DNA from: Nocardioides pantholopis
GTDB lineage: Bacteria; Actinomycetota; Actinomycetes; Propionibacteriales; Nocardioidaceae
Reading direction: 5' to 3'
NCBI RefSeq assembly: GCF_003710085.1
Contig: NZ_CP033324.1
Span: 3,783,501-3,847,500 of the forward strand
Length of the DNA: 64,000 nt
Shown here: positions 35,671-44,353 of the stretch, one piece after another
How the letters are laid out: every line of letters begins with the position of its first letter
How positions within the stretch are numbered: position 1 is the stretch's first letter
The notes under the pieces: generated by a model
Told to the model about the DNA's origin: nothing
Database searches by the model: none
The model's input: the letters and a program-made list of their open reading frames with translations, nothing else
Translations under genes and position numbers: made by a program

Positions 35671-35703
35671 CGGGCAGGGACCGCGGGTACCGGGCAGGGA
35701 CCC
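35671..35703 (+). promoter_or_regulatory. 13-bp direct repeat upstream of the coiled-coil membrane protein
   Basis: CCGGGCAGGGACC occurs at 35671-35683 and 35691-35703, a 20-bp period, 19 bases before the ATG at 35722. Possible operator with two sites on nearly the same helix face. Confidence 0.4.
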
Positions 35704-35721
35704 TACGAGAGGTCAACTGGC

Positions 35722-36351
35722 ATGAACGACGACGACGTGATCGTGTGGATCATCATCGCGGTGGTGGTCATCGCGCTCATCGCGGTGCTCGCCTACCTGC
35801 TCACCAAGCGCAAGAAGGACCGGGACCGCGCCCGGAACCATGCGCACGCGGAGCAGCTGCGCCGGGAGGCCACCCACCACCAGCCCGACGTCCAGCAGTC
35901 CGAGCTGGAGGCCCGCAAGGCCGAGGCCGAGGCCGAGCTGCGGCGCGCCGAGGCCGAGCAGGCCGCGGCCCAGGCCGCCGAGGCCCGACAGGGTGCCGCC
36001 GCCGCCTCGGCGCGGCAGGAGGACGTGGTCCGGGAGGCGGACCGCCTCGACCCGACGGTCGACCACCGCTCGAAGGACTACCGCCCGCAGGTCCCCGACC
36101 CGCAGCACCGCGACCAGGACGGCACCCGGGCCTCCGGCGCCTCCGCCACCGGGACGCACTCCTCGAGCACCGGCAGCACCGGCAGCACCAGCACCGGCAC
36201 TCCTGCGGCCCCGGCCGGCGGACCCGACGAGTACACCGAGGGCTACCGGGACGGGCAGGCCGACACCGAGGGCACCGACGGGCCCGACGGGACGGACGGG
36301 ACCGGCGGCAGCACCGGCGGCAGCCACCGCGGGCCGGGCACGCCCGGCTGA
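35722..36351 (+). CDS. Single-span membrane protein with coiled coil and low-complexity tail
   Basis: Protein of 209 residues. A transmembrane helix (IVWIIIAVVVIALIAVLAYLL, about residues 7-27) is followed by a basic stop-transfer KRKKDRDRAR, an Ala/Glu-rich heptad region (about 55-110) likely to form a coiled coil, and a Ser/Thr/Gly tail with STGSTGST and EGTDGPDGTDGTGG repeats. Such proteins may scaffold the envelope. I know no function. GAGAGG precedes the ATG. Confidence 0.75.
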   Translation: MNDDDVIVWIIIAVVVIALIAVLAYLLTKRKKDRDRARNHAHAEQLRREATHHQPDVQQSELEARKAEAEAELRRAEAEQAAAQAAEARQGAAAASARQEDVVREADRLDPTVDHRSKDYRPQVPDPQHRDQDGTRASGASATGTHSSSTGSTGSTSTGTPAAPAGGPDEYTEGYRDGQADTEGTDGPDGTDGTGGSTGGSHRGPGTPG

Positions 36352-36398
36352 GGCCCGCTGAGCCCCCTCTGACTCATGGCCGGGGCTAGCCTCCGGCC

Positions 36399-37205
36399 AT
36401 GGGTCAGGTACCGGCGGCGACGCGCACCCTGCGGGTGCTGCGCTTCCTCGCCACCCAGCCGCACCCGGTCCCCCTGGACCGGGTCGCGCAGGTGTGCGGT
36501 CTGCCGCGCAGCACGGCGTACCACCTGCTGCACGCGATGATCGAGGAGGGCTTCGTCGTCCACCTCGCCGAGGAGCACCGCTACGGCCTGGGCGTCGCGG
36601 CCTTCGAGGTCGGCAGCGGCTACTCGCGCCAGGAGCCGCTGCAGCGGATCGCCCGCCGGCCACTGGCCACGCTCGTCGACACCGTGGGTCACAGCGCCCA
36701 CCTCGCGGTCCTGCACGGGCGCGACGTGCTGTACGTCGTGGAGGAGCGGGCCCCGGGCCGCCCGCCGCTGGTGACCGACGTCGGCGTCCGGTTGCCGGCG
36801 CACCTGGCCGCGAGCGGCCGGGCCCTGCTCGCGGGCCTGCCCCGCCACCAGGTGCGCGCGCTCTATCCCGATGCCGGGGCCTTCGTGGACCGGCACGGCA
36901 CCGGCCCGCGCACCCCGGGCCAGCTGCGGACCCTGCTCGGCGAGACCCGGCGCCGGGGGTACGCCGTCGAGGACGGCGAGATCACCCCGGGCTTCGCCAG
37001 CGTCGCCGCAGCGGTCCACGACCACAACGCGCACCCCGTCGCCGGAGTCGCCCTGACCTATCCCCTCGACGGCCCCCTCGCGGGTCCCGCCGGCCCCAGC
37101 GGACTCAGGCCCGACGAGCTCGCGCACGCCGTACGGACGACCGCCGCCACGATCACCGCCCGCATCGCGGGCGTCGCGCCCGGAAATGGCCCGGAAATGG
37201 GATGA
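36399..37205 (+). CDS. IclR family transcriptional regulator
   Basis: Regulator of 268 residues. N-terminal winged helix (TRTLRVLRFLATQPHPVPLD, then VCGLPRSTAYHLLHAMIEEG) and the C-terminal effector domain (HLAASGRALLAGLPRHQ, GYAVEDGEITPGFASVAAAV). TAGCCT lies six bases before the ATG without a ribosome site, so it is probably leaderless. Effector unknown; IclR proteins commonly control catabolic operons, and the hut genes 2 kb away are candidates by proximity only. Confidence 0.93.
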   Translation: MGQVPAATRTLRVLRFLATQPHPVPLDRVAQVCGLPRSTAYHLLHAMIEEGFVVHLAEEHRYGLGVAAFEVGSGYSRQEPLQRIARRPLATLVDTVGHSAHLAVLHGRDVLYVVEERAPGRPPLVTDVGVRLPAHLAASGRALLAGLPRHQVRALYPDAGAFVDRHGTGPRTPGQLRTLLGETRRRGYAVEDGEITPGFASVAAAVHDHNAHPVAGVALTYPLDGPLAGPAGPSGLRPDELAHAVRTTAATITARIAGVAPGNGPEMG

Positions 37206-37346
37206 CCGCCGAGCCCGGCTCCACGAGGATGCACAGGTGACCTGCCACCGCCGGCTCCGGCCACCCCCCGAGACGGCTGCCTGAAGACACCTCGCTGCCG
37301 GAGCGTGCGCTCCGGTCCCGTCGGCATCCCTCGAGGAGCAGGTCCC

Positions 37347-38354
37347 ATGTCCCACCTCGCCGCCCGCGCCGGGCTGCTGCAGGTCTGCCTGGCCGGAGTC
37401 CTGTGGGGCACCGGCGGGCTCGCCGTGCAGGTCGTGCGCGACGCCGCGCCGATCCCCGTCCTCACCCTCAGCGCATGGCGCCTGGCGATCGCCGCCGTCG
37501 TCCTGCTCGCCGCCGTGGGGTGGCTGCGCCGGGGCGCGGCCACCCGGCGGCTGCTGCGGCGACATCCGGGCCGGGTCGTCCTCGTCGGCCTCGGCACCGC
37601 TGCCTACCAGGCGCTCTACTTCGGCTCGGTGGTCACGGCTGGCGTCACCGTCGCCACGGTCGTCAGCCTCGGCCTGGCCCCGGTGCTGCTCACGATCGCC
37701 ACGGCGGTCCGCACCCGCACGGTCCCGTCCGCCGGCCGGGTCGCGGTGCTCGCGACCGCCCTCCTGGGCCTGGTCCTGGTCACCGGATCCGCCCACGCCG
37801 GCGAGACCGGCCCGCACCCGGGCTGGGGGCTGCTGCTCGCGGCCGGCTCCGGTACGGCGTACGCGCTGGCGACGGCACTGGGCGAGCCGCTGGCCCGGGC
37901 CGGGGACCCGCTGGCGCTGACCACCCTCACCACGACCGTCGGGGCCGCCGGGCTGCTGCCGCTGGGCGCGGGCGCGGGCCTGGCCTCCGGGCACCTCGCA
38001 GCGGCCGACCCGGTCGTGCTCGGCACGCTGGCCTACCTCGGTGTGGCGACGATGGCGCTGGCCTACGGGCTCTTCTACGCCGGGCTGCGGACCACCGACG
38101 CAGGCGCGGCCGTGGTGGCGACGCTGCTCGAGCCGGTGACCGCCGCCCTGGTGGCCGCTGCCGTCCTCGGCGAGCGGATCGGCACGGCCGGACTGATCGG
38201 CACCGGCCTCATCCTGCTCGCGGTCGGCGGCCTCGGCCGCCGGGCCGCCGGGCGGCCGTCCACCCCCGTCCCGACGAGGCTTGCCCGCCGGTTACCGACC
38301 AGTAGGATCGAGGTCACCCCGGCCGGGACCCACGGCCGGGACGGTGCCGAATAG
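37347..38354 (+). CDS. EamA/DMT family transporter
   Basis: Drug/metabolite transporter of 335 residues with ten hydrophobic helices in two EamA repeats (GLLQVCLAGVLWGTGGLAVQ in the first, GWGLLLAAGSGTAYALATAL in the second). GAGGAG eight bases before ATG 37347 fixes the start. C-terminal tail is polar. The last 60 bases contain the promoter/operator motif of the next gene (38291-38306). Substrate unknown. Confidence 0.9.
   Translation: MSHLAARAGLLQVCLAGVLWGTGGLAVQVVRDAAPIPVLTLSAWRLAIAAVVLLAAVGWLRRGAATRRLLRRHPGRVVLVGLGTAAYQALYFGSVVTAGVTVATVVSLGLAPVLLTIATAVRTRTVPSAGRVAVLATALLGLVLVTGSAHAGETGPHPGWGLLLAAGSGTAYALATALGEPLARAGDPLALTTLTTTVGAAGLLPLGAGAGLASGHLAAADPVVLGTLAYLGVATMALAYGLFYAGLRTTDAGAAVVATLLEPVTAALVAAAVLGERIGTAGLIGTGLILLAVGGLGRRAAGRPSTPVPTRLARRLPTSRIEVTPAGTHGRDGAE
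38291..38306 (+). promoter_or_regulatory. Motif shared with the fadE promoter, copy 1
   Basis: GTTACCGACCAGTAGG, identical over 16 bases to 53733-53748. The inner part TACCGACCAGTA is palindromic if transitions are allowed, as expected of a TetR-type operator. It overlaps TAGGAT (38303-38308), a likely -10 for the downstream etfD-like gene, so a bound protein would repress. Confidence 0.7.
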
Positions 38355-38407
38355 GCTCCCCCTCGCGTCCACTGGCGGACGTGCGTCACGACGAAGGGCC
38401 GTACTTC

Positions 38408-41400
38408 ATGGACATCGTGCAGATCCTCGCCATCGTGGTCTCGATGGCCTTCACCGTCGTGGCCGTGGCCACCGCGGTGGTGGGCGTCAGATCGCTGCTG
38501 AAGGTCATCCGCATCGGCGGGCCGGCGATGGCCCGCAGCGACCAGCCGGGGCGTCGTACGATCACGATGCTCAAGGAGACCGTCGGTCACACGCGGATGC
38601 TCCAGTGGACCTGGATCGGCATCATGCACTGGCTGGTCTTCGCGGGCTTCATCTTCCTCAGCTCCGCGGTGCTGACGGCGTACTTCCAGATCTTCGACCC
38701 GCACTACACGCTGTGGATCGTCGGCGAGTGGTACCCGTTCGAGTGGGCCACCGAGCTGCTGTCCTGGCTGACAGTCCTCGGCATCGCGTACCTGATCTAC
38801 GTCCGCCAGAAGAACCACCCGCGCCGCCTGGGCCGCAAGAGCCGCTTCTTCGGCTCCAACTTCTGGCAGGCCTACTTCGTCGAGTCGATCATCCTCGGCG
38901 AGGGCGTGGCCGGGCTGCTCATCCGGGGCGCCGAGTACCAGCTCCACGACGGCACCCGGGCGCACTTCCCGCTCACCTGGTGGATCGGCTCGCTGTACGG
39001 CGACATCTCCGACCACACGGCCGAGAACATCATCCTGCTCATCGCCACCGCCAAGATCCTGATGGCGACCATCTGGCTGACCGTGCTGTGCCGCAACCTC
39101 ACCATGGGCGTCGCGTGGCACCGGTTCACCGCCTGGTTCAACATCTGGTTCAAGCGCGAGTCCGACGGCGGCCTGGCGCTCGGCGCGATGAAGCCGCTGA
39201 CCTCCAACGGCACCCCGATCACCCTCGACGACATCGAGGACCTCGACGAGGACTCCCGGCTGGGTGTCGGCGCGATCGAGGACTACAGCTGGAAGGGCAT
39301 CCTCGACTTCACGACCTGCACCGAGTGTGGCCGCTGCCAGTCGCAGTGCCCCGCGTGGAACACCGAGAAGCCGCTGTCCCCGAAGCTGCTGATCACCGCG
39401 ATGCGCGACCACGCGCACGCCAAGGCGCCGTACCTGCAGGCCGGCGGCGAGGGCAGCGAGGCCGCCACCGCCCTGCTCGAGAACGACCCCGCCCTGGCCC
39501 GGGAGGTCGCCCGTCCGCTGGTCGGCGACACCGGTGACGACTGGTTCTACATGCCCGAGAGCGGCGCCGCGGTCATCGACCCCGACGTGCTCTGGTCGTG
39601 CACCAACTGCGGCGCCTGCGTGCAGCAGTGCCCGGTCGACATCGAGCACGTCGACCACATCGAGGACATGCGCCGCTACCAGGTGCTCGTCGAGTCCAAC
39701 TTCCCCGCCGAGCTCAACGGGCTGTTCAAGGGCCTGGAGAACAAGGGCAACCCCTGGAACATGTCGCCGAACGCGCGACTGGACTGGGCCAAGGATCTCG
39801 ACTTCGAGGTCAAGGTCGTCGGCGACGACATCGAGTCCCTCGACGAGGTCGACTGGCTGTTCTGGGTCGGCTGCGCCGGCGCCTACGAGGACCGCGCCAA
39901 GAAGACCACCCGGGCGGTCGCCGAGCTGCTCGACATGGCCGGCGTCAGCTTCGGCGTGCTCGGCAACGGCGAGACCTGCAGCGGCGACCCGGCCCGCCGG
40001 GCCGGCAACGAGTTCGTCTTCCAGGGCCTGGCCCAGCAGAACGTCGAGACGTTCCAGGAGTACAAGGTCAAGAAGGTCGTCTCGACCTGCGCCCACTGCT
40101 TCAACACCCTGAAGAACGAGTACAAGCAGTTCGGCGTCGAGCTCGAGGTCGTCCACCACACCCAGCTGCTCAACCGGCTGGTGCGCGAGGGCCGGCTCAC
40201 GCCGGTCACCGACGGCGCGGGCGCCCACAAGCGCTCGATCACCTACCACGACCCGTGCTTCATCGGCCGCCACAACGGCGTCTACACCCCGCCGCGTGAG
40301 CTGCTGGAGATCCTGCCCGGCGCCGAGTACGTCGAGATGGAGCGCAACTCCGAGCGGTCCTTCTGCTGCGGCGCCGGCGGCGCGCGGATGTGGATGGAGG
40401 AGAACCTCGGCGAGCGGATCAACGTCAACCGCACCCGTGAGGCGGTCGGCACCGGTGCCGACCAGATCGCCGTCGGCTGCCCGTTCTGCCGGGTGATGCT
40501 CTCCGACGGCCTCACCGCCGAGCAGTCCGCCGGAGCGGCCCGCGAGGAGGTCGAGGTCCTCGACGTCGCGCAGATGCTGCTCGCCTCGGTCAAGGGCGAG
40601 ATGGCGACCAAGCTGGCTCCGGGCGCCCCGGCCCCGGCCATGGCCAAGGCCGCCCCGACCGACCCCGCGACGAAGGCCGAGCCGGAGGCCGGCGACGCGA
40701 CGATCACCGAGAACACGGTCGTCGACACCGAGGACGCCGGCCCGGCGGCCAAGGCGTCCGGCGGGTCGTCGCTCTTCGACACCCCCGCGGAGTCCGAGAC
40801 CGCAGCGCCGCAGAAGCCGGCGGCCGAGGAGGCCCAGGCGGCGAAGCCCGCGTCCTCCGGCGGGTCGCTGTTCGACCTGGGTGGCGACGAGCCCGCGAAG
40901 GCGGAGCCGAAGGCCGAGTCGAAGCCGGCCTCCTCCGGCGGGTCACTGTTCGACCTGGGCGGGGACGAGCCGGAGGCGAAGGCGAAGCCGGAGCCCCAGG
41001 CCGAGCCGAAGGCCTCGAAGCCCGCCTCCCAGACCGAGACGACGCTGGGCTCTGGCGGCTCGCTGTTCGACCTCGGGAACGACGAGCCCGAGACCCCTGT
41101 CCCGGCTGCCCCGAAGGCCGAGGCTCCGAAGGCCGAGGCCCCGAAGAGCGCGCCTGCGAAGGCGTCCGCGCCGAAGGCCGACATCGACCTCGGGTCGGGC
41201 GGGTCGCTGTTCGACATCGCGACCGAGGAGCCGGCCGCGTCGCAGCCCGCCGAGCCTGCGGTCGCGACGTCCGCCGAGGAGCCGACGCAGCCGGTGGCGT
41301 CCCAGCCGACCGCGCCGGTCGAGCAGGCCGCGACCAGCACGCCGGCCACGGAGATCCCCGAGGGCGGGTCGCTCTTCGACATCGCAGCCCCCGAGGCGGC

Positions 41401-41992
41401 CGAGCCGGTCAAGCCGGTCGAGCCGGTCGTCGAGGAGGAGCCGGCGGCCGCCGCGGAGCCGCAGGCTCCTCCGGCCGCTCCCGCCGCACCGGCGGCGAGC
41501 TCCGGCGCGGCGTCGACGCCGGTCTCGGACGTCGACTTCGACAGCCTGGGATCGCTGTTCGACATCGCCGCTCCGGAGCCGACCACGGCCGGCGCCCCGA
41601 CCGCGGCCCAGCCCGCCGAGGCCAAGCCCGCCGAGGCCAGCGCTGAGGTGGCGCCCCCGGAGGCCGCCGAGCCGGAGCCGACCACGGAGCCGACGGACGG
41701 GCAGCCGAGCGGCGCCGAGGTCAGCGCGGCCGCGACCGCGATCGCCGGCGGCACGGCGACCGCGACTCCGGAGGCCCCCGAGGAGACCGAGGTCGAGGCT
41801 CAGCCCGAGCTCGAGACCGAGGTCGAGGTCGAGGTCGAGCCGGAGGCCGAGGTCGAGGTCGAGGCCCAGCCGGCGGCGGAGCCGGCCACCGAGGCTCCGG
41901 CCGAGAGGCCGAAGCCGAGCTCGAACGGCGCCGCGCACACGCCGCGCACCGATGTCGAGATCAGCGAGGGCAGGTCGCTCTTCGACCTCTGA
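38408..41992 (+). CDS. EtfD/Rv0338c-like membrane Fe-S oxidoreductase with long repeat tail
   Basis: Protein of 1194 residues. Residues 1-230 hold about six membrane helices (HdrE/NarI-like heme b type). Two 4Fe-4S motifs follow (CTECGRCQSQCP at 304-314, CTNCGACVQQCP at 398-409), then two CCG domains (VGCAGAYED near 487, STCAHCF near 559, YHDPCF near 613, RSFCCGAGGARMW near 650, GCPFC near 690). This matches mycobacterial EtfD, which passes electrons from the electron-transfer flavoprotein of beta-oxidation to the membrane quinone pool. Residues from 734 onward form a disordered Ala/Pro/Glu/Lys tail with eight SLFD-type motifs, far longer than the catalytic core needs. ATG 38408 is preferred; a GTG at 38381 is possible. 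Confidence 0.9.
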   Translation: MDIVQILAIVVSMAFTVVAVATAVVGVRSLLKVIRIGGPAMARSDQPGRRTITMLKETVGHTRMLQWTWIGIMHWLVFAGFIFLSSAVLTAYFQIFDPHYTLWIVGEWYPFEWATELLSWLTVLGIAYLIYVRQKNHPRRLGRKSRFFGSNFWQAYFVESIILGEGVAGLLIRGAEYQLHDGTRAHFPLTWWIGSLYGDISDHTAENIILLIATAKILMATIWLTVLCRNLTMGVAWHRFTAWFNIWFKRESDGGLALGAMKPLTSNGTPITLDDIEDLDEDSRLGVGAIEDYSWKGILDFTTCTECGRCQSQCPAWNTEKPLSPKLLITAMRDHAHAKAPYLQAGGEGSEAATALLENDPALAREVARPLVGDTGDDWFYMPESGAAVIDPDVLWSCTNCGACVQQCPVDIEHVDHIEDMRRYQVLVESNFPAELNGLFKGLENKGNPWNMSPNARLDWAKDLDFEVKVVGDDIESLDEVDWLFWVGCAGAYEDRAKKTTRAVAELLDMAGVSFGVLGNGETCSGDPARRAGNEFVFQGLAQQNVETFQEYKVKKVVSTCAHCFNTLKNEYKQFGVELEVVHHTQLLNRLVREGRLTPVTDGAGAHKRSITYHDPCFIGRHNGVYTPPRELLEILPGAEYVEMERNSERSFCCGAGGARMWMEENLGERINVNRTREAVGTGADQIAVGCPFCRVMLSDGLTAEQSAGAAREEVEVLDVAQMLLASVKGEMATKLAPGAPAPAMAKAAPTDPATKAEPEAGDATITENTVVDTEDAGPAAKASGGSSLFDTPAESETAAPQKPAAEEAQAAKPASSGGSLFDLGGDEPAKAEPKAESKPASSGGSLFDLGGDEPEAKAKPEPQAEPKASKPASQTETTLGSGGSLFDLGNDEPETPVPAAPKAEAPKAEAPKSAPAKASAPKADIDLGSGGSLFDIATEEPAASQPAEPAVATSAEEPTQPVASQPTAPVEQAATSTPATEIPEGGSLFDIAAPEAAEPVKPVEPVVEEEPAAAAEPQAPPAAPAAPAASSGAASTPVSDVDFDSLGSLFDIAAPEPTTAGAPTAAQPAEAKPAEASAEVAPPEAAEPEPTTEPTDGQPSGAEVSAAATAIAGGTATATPEAPEETEVEAQPELETEVEVEVEPEAEVEVEAQPAAEPATEAPAERPKPSSNGAAHTPRTDVEISEGRSLFDL
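40607..41992 (+). repeat. Low-complexity tail with eight SLFD[L/I/T] motifs
   Basis: Coding repeat region of the etfD-like gene. Motif copies, by DNA position: SSLFDT 40766, GGSLFDL near 40859, GGSLFDL 40937, GGSLFDL 41054, GGSLFDI near 41198, GGSLFDI 41363, LGSLFDI 41546 and the terminal GRSLFDL near 41971-41989. Linkers are 25-140 residues of Ala, Pro, Glu and Lys. The first units include a nearly exact 45-bp repeat with a 78-bp period. Confidence 0.95.
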
Positions 41993-42004
41993 TCCCTCCA
42001 CCAG

Positions 42005-42062
42005 CACGGGCCCCGGCCCGGTCCTGGGGCTGCGAGCCCCGGACCGCGCCGGGGCCCGCGTG
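42005..42062 (+). terminator. Long GC-rich terminator after the etfD-like gene
   Basis: Nested inverted repeat: outer arms CACGGGCCCCGGC / GCCGGGGCCCGCGTG and inner arms GGTCCTGGGGCT / AGCCCCGGACC around a GCG loop. Located 13 bases after the stop, between convergent genes. Confidence 0.8.
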
Positions 42063-42106
42063 GTTCCGGCCGACCCGAGTTTCGGCCGCCCTGGGTGGCG
42101 CGTCGG

Positions 42107-42388
42107 TCAGTCGGAGTGCTTCTGCTCGGGCACGAGGACCGGACGCAGCCAAGCCCAGACGATGAAGACAGCGCCAACGACCAGCAGGCCGATGCCGGCC
42201 CAGAGATTCGCGTTGACGTCCCCGGTCTTCTCGGGCTCGGTGTCGGCGAAGAGGCCCATCAGGAGCAGGATGACGCCGTACACGGCGAGCAGCCCACCGA
42301 TGATGTTGCGGATGTCGAGCACGCCGGCGCTGTGCCGGCGCTCCGGCGCGCGGACGGGGTTGCGCGGACGGTTCGGGGACTCGGTCAC
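42107..42388 (-). CDS. Small membrane protein paired with the sodium:solute symporter
   Basis: Ninety-three residues with two hydrophobic helices (IIGGLLAVYGVILLLMGLF near 29-47, ANLWAGIGLLVVGAVFIVWAW near 60-80), a basic N-terminus and a polar C-terminus. It starts 12 bases after the symporter stop, so it is probably an accessory subunit or co-expressed partner. It differs from the DUF485/DUF4212 partners usual for acetate-type symporters. Function unknown. Confidence 0.72.
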   Translation of the reverse strand: MTESPNRPRNPVRAPERRHSAGVLDIRNIIGGLLAVYGVILLLMGLFADTEPEKTGDVNANLWAGIGLLVVGAVFIVWAWLRPVLVPEQKHSD

Positions 42389-42400
42389 GAGGTCCTCCTT

Positions 42401-44158
42401 CTAGAAGAGCAGGTTGAGCACGACGACGAGGGCGAGCGAGATCCCGGCGAGCGGAAGCGTCCGGCGGAACCACGGGTAGGAGGCCTCGTTCGGATCCACG
42501 AGGTCCTCGCGGGGGGTCTCGGAGTACACCAGGCCGCGCAGCTCGGAGGCCGGTCTGGGCCGGGTGGCGAGCGAGACCACGATGCTCAGCACGATGTCGA
42601 CAGCGAAGGCCACGCCGGCCGCGACGAACGCCGCACCCTGACCGCCGATCGGGATCACGCCGGTGCTCAGCGAGCCGAACGCGTCCTCGCTCAGGAAGGC
42701 CACGGCGACGGCCGACGCCGTGCCCGCGACCAGGCCCACCCAGCCGGCGGTCGGGGTCATCCGCTTCCAGAACATGCCGAGGATGAACGTCGCGAACAGC
42801 GGCGCGTTGAAGAACCCGAACAGGGTCTGGAGGTAGTTCATGATGTTGGAGAAGTTCGACGCCAGCGACGCGGTGAAGATCGCGACCACCGTCGCGCCGA
42901 CGGTCGCCAGCCGCCCGATCATGAGGTAGTAGGAGTCCTCGCGGTCCTTGACGGCGTACTGCTGCCACAGGTCGTAGCTGAAGACCGTGTTGAACGCGGA
43001 GATGTTCGCCGCCATGCCGGCCATGAACGCCGCCAGGAGGCCGGCGATCGCCAGGCCCAGCAGCCCGTTCGGCAGCACGTCGCGCATCAGGTACAGCAAC
43101 GCGTCGTTGTAGGCGACCCCGTCGCCCGACGCCCCGCCCGGCACCTTCTCCCCGGCCTTGATGTCGGCGATCTCGGTGACGAGGACGGCCGCGATCATGC
43201 CCGGGATGATCGTGATGAACGGGACGAACATCTTCGGGAAGGAGCCGATGATCGGGGTCTTGCGGGCCGAGGAGATCGAGTCCGAGGCCATCGCGCGCTG
43301 CACCTCGACGAAGTTCGTCGTCCAGTAGCCGAAGGAGAGCACGAAGCCGAGCCCGAACACGATGCCGATGACCGAGAGGATCGGGGAGTCGAACCCGGAC
43401 AGCGCCTGGCCCGGCCAGGAGTTCAGCTGCTGGTCGGCCGGCGCGATCTCGCCGGGGTGCGCATCGGCCGCGCCGGTGATCTTGCTGGTCAGGCCGTCCC
43501 AGCCCCCCACCCGGTTCAGGCCGAGCAGGGTCAGCGGCAGCAGCGCCGCGACGATCACGAAGAACTGCAGGACCTCGTTGTAGATCGCGGCGCTCAGGCC
43601 GCCGAGGGTGATGTAGGAGAGCACGATCACGGCGGCCACGATGAGCGCGACCCACAGCGACCACCCCAGCAGGGCGCGGATCACGCTGCCGAGCAGGAAC
43701 AGGTTGATGCCGGCGATCAGCAGCTGGGCGACCGCGAACGAGATCGCGTTGACCAGGTGCGCGCCGGTGCCGAAGCGGCGGCGCATGAACTCGGGGACCG
43801 AGCGCACCTTCGAGCCGTAGTAGAACGGCATCATCACCACGCCGAGGAACAGCATGGCCGGCACCGCGCCGATCCAGAAGTAGTGCACGGTCGGCAGCCC
43901 GAACTCGGCACCGGAGGCGGACATGCCCATGATCTCGACGGCGCCGAGGTTGGCGGAGATGAAGGCCAGACCGGTCACCCAGGCCGGCAGCGACCGGCCC
44001 GAGAGGAAGAAGTCGACGGAGTCGGAGACCTGTCGACGAGCGATCGCCCCGATCGCCAGGACGACCACGAAGTAGAGGATCACGATCAGGTAGTCGACGG
44101 CGTTCGCGTCGATGATCGTGTCGCTCGCCAGCGGCGTCAGCCACGCACTCGGACTCAT
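42401..44158 (-). CDS. Sodium:solute symporter (SSS family)
   Basis: Sodium-coupled symporter of 585 residues with about 14 membrane helices. The family pattern is clear: VDYLIVILYFVVVLAIGAIA, DFFLSGRSLPAWVTGLAFIS, YFWIGAVPAMLFLGVVMMPF, GGLSAAIYNEVLQFFVIVAA and SFGYWTTNFVEVQRAM. Resembles SglT-type sugar or related solute symporters more than proline or acetate carriers. ATG 44158 follows GAGAGG; longer in-frame starts lie in the promoter region. Substrate unknown. Confidence 0.92.
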   Translation of the reverse strand: MSPSAWLTPLASDTIIDANAVDYLIVILYFVVVLAIGAIARRQVSDSVDFFLSGRSLPAWVTGLAFISANLGAVEIMGMSASGAEFGLPTVHYFWIGAVPAMLFLGVVMMPFYYGSKVRSVPEFMRRRFGTGAHLVNAISFAVAQLLIAGINLFLLGSVIRALLGWSLWVALIVAAVIVLSYITLGGLSAAIYNEVLQFFVIVAALLPLTLLGLNRVGGWDGLTSKITGAADAHPGEIAPADQQLNSWPGQALSGFDSPILSVIGIVFGLGFVLSFGYWTTNFVEVQRAMASDSISSARKTPIIGSFPKMFVPFITIIPGMIAAVLVTEIADIKAGEKVPGGASGDGVAYNDALLYLMRDVLPNGLLGLAIAGLLAAFMAGMAANISAFNTVFSYDLWQQYAVKDREDSYYLMIGRLATVGATVVAIFTASLASNFSNIMNYLQTLFGFFNAPLFATFILGMFWKRMTPTAGWVGLVAGTASAVAVAFLSEDAFGSLSTGVIPIGGQGAAFVAAGVAFAVDIVLSIVVSLATRPRPASELRGLVYSETPREDLVDPNEASYPWFRRTLPLAGISLALVVVLNLLF

Positions 44159-44301
44159 TCTGGGCTGCCTCTCATGCACCGATCCGGTGGCGGACGCCCG
44201 GATGGACCATTCCGCCCCGTGCCCACTAGGTGGGACGAACAAACGGGACACGCCGACGGCGCCGAGGGATCGACACGCCTGACGCCACCTGATCTGCTGC
44301 C

Positions 44302-44343
44302 TGACGTCATGAGGGCGTTGACGTGACGTCACTATGGCGTCAT
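44302..44343. promoter_or_regulatory. Repeated TGACGTCA operator-like boxes
   Basis: Perfect 8-bp palindrome TGACGTCA at 44302-44309 and 44324-44331 (22 bases apart, about two helical turns), plus half sites TTGACGT (44318-44324) and GCGTCAT (44337-44343). The last ends 10 bases before the proposed ATG of the ribbon-helix-helix protein, which may be autoregulated through these boxes. Confidence 0.6.
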
Positions 44344-44353
44344 TGTGGTGCAC

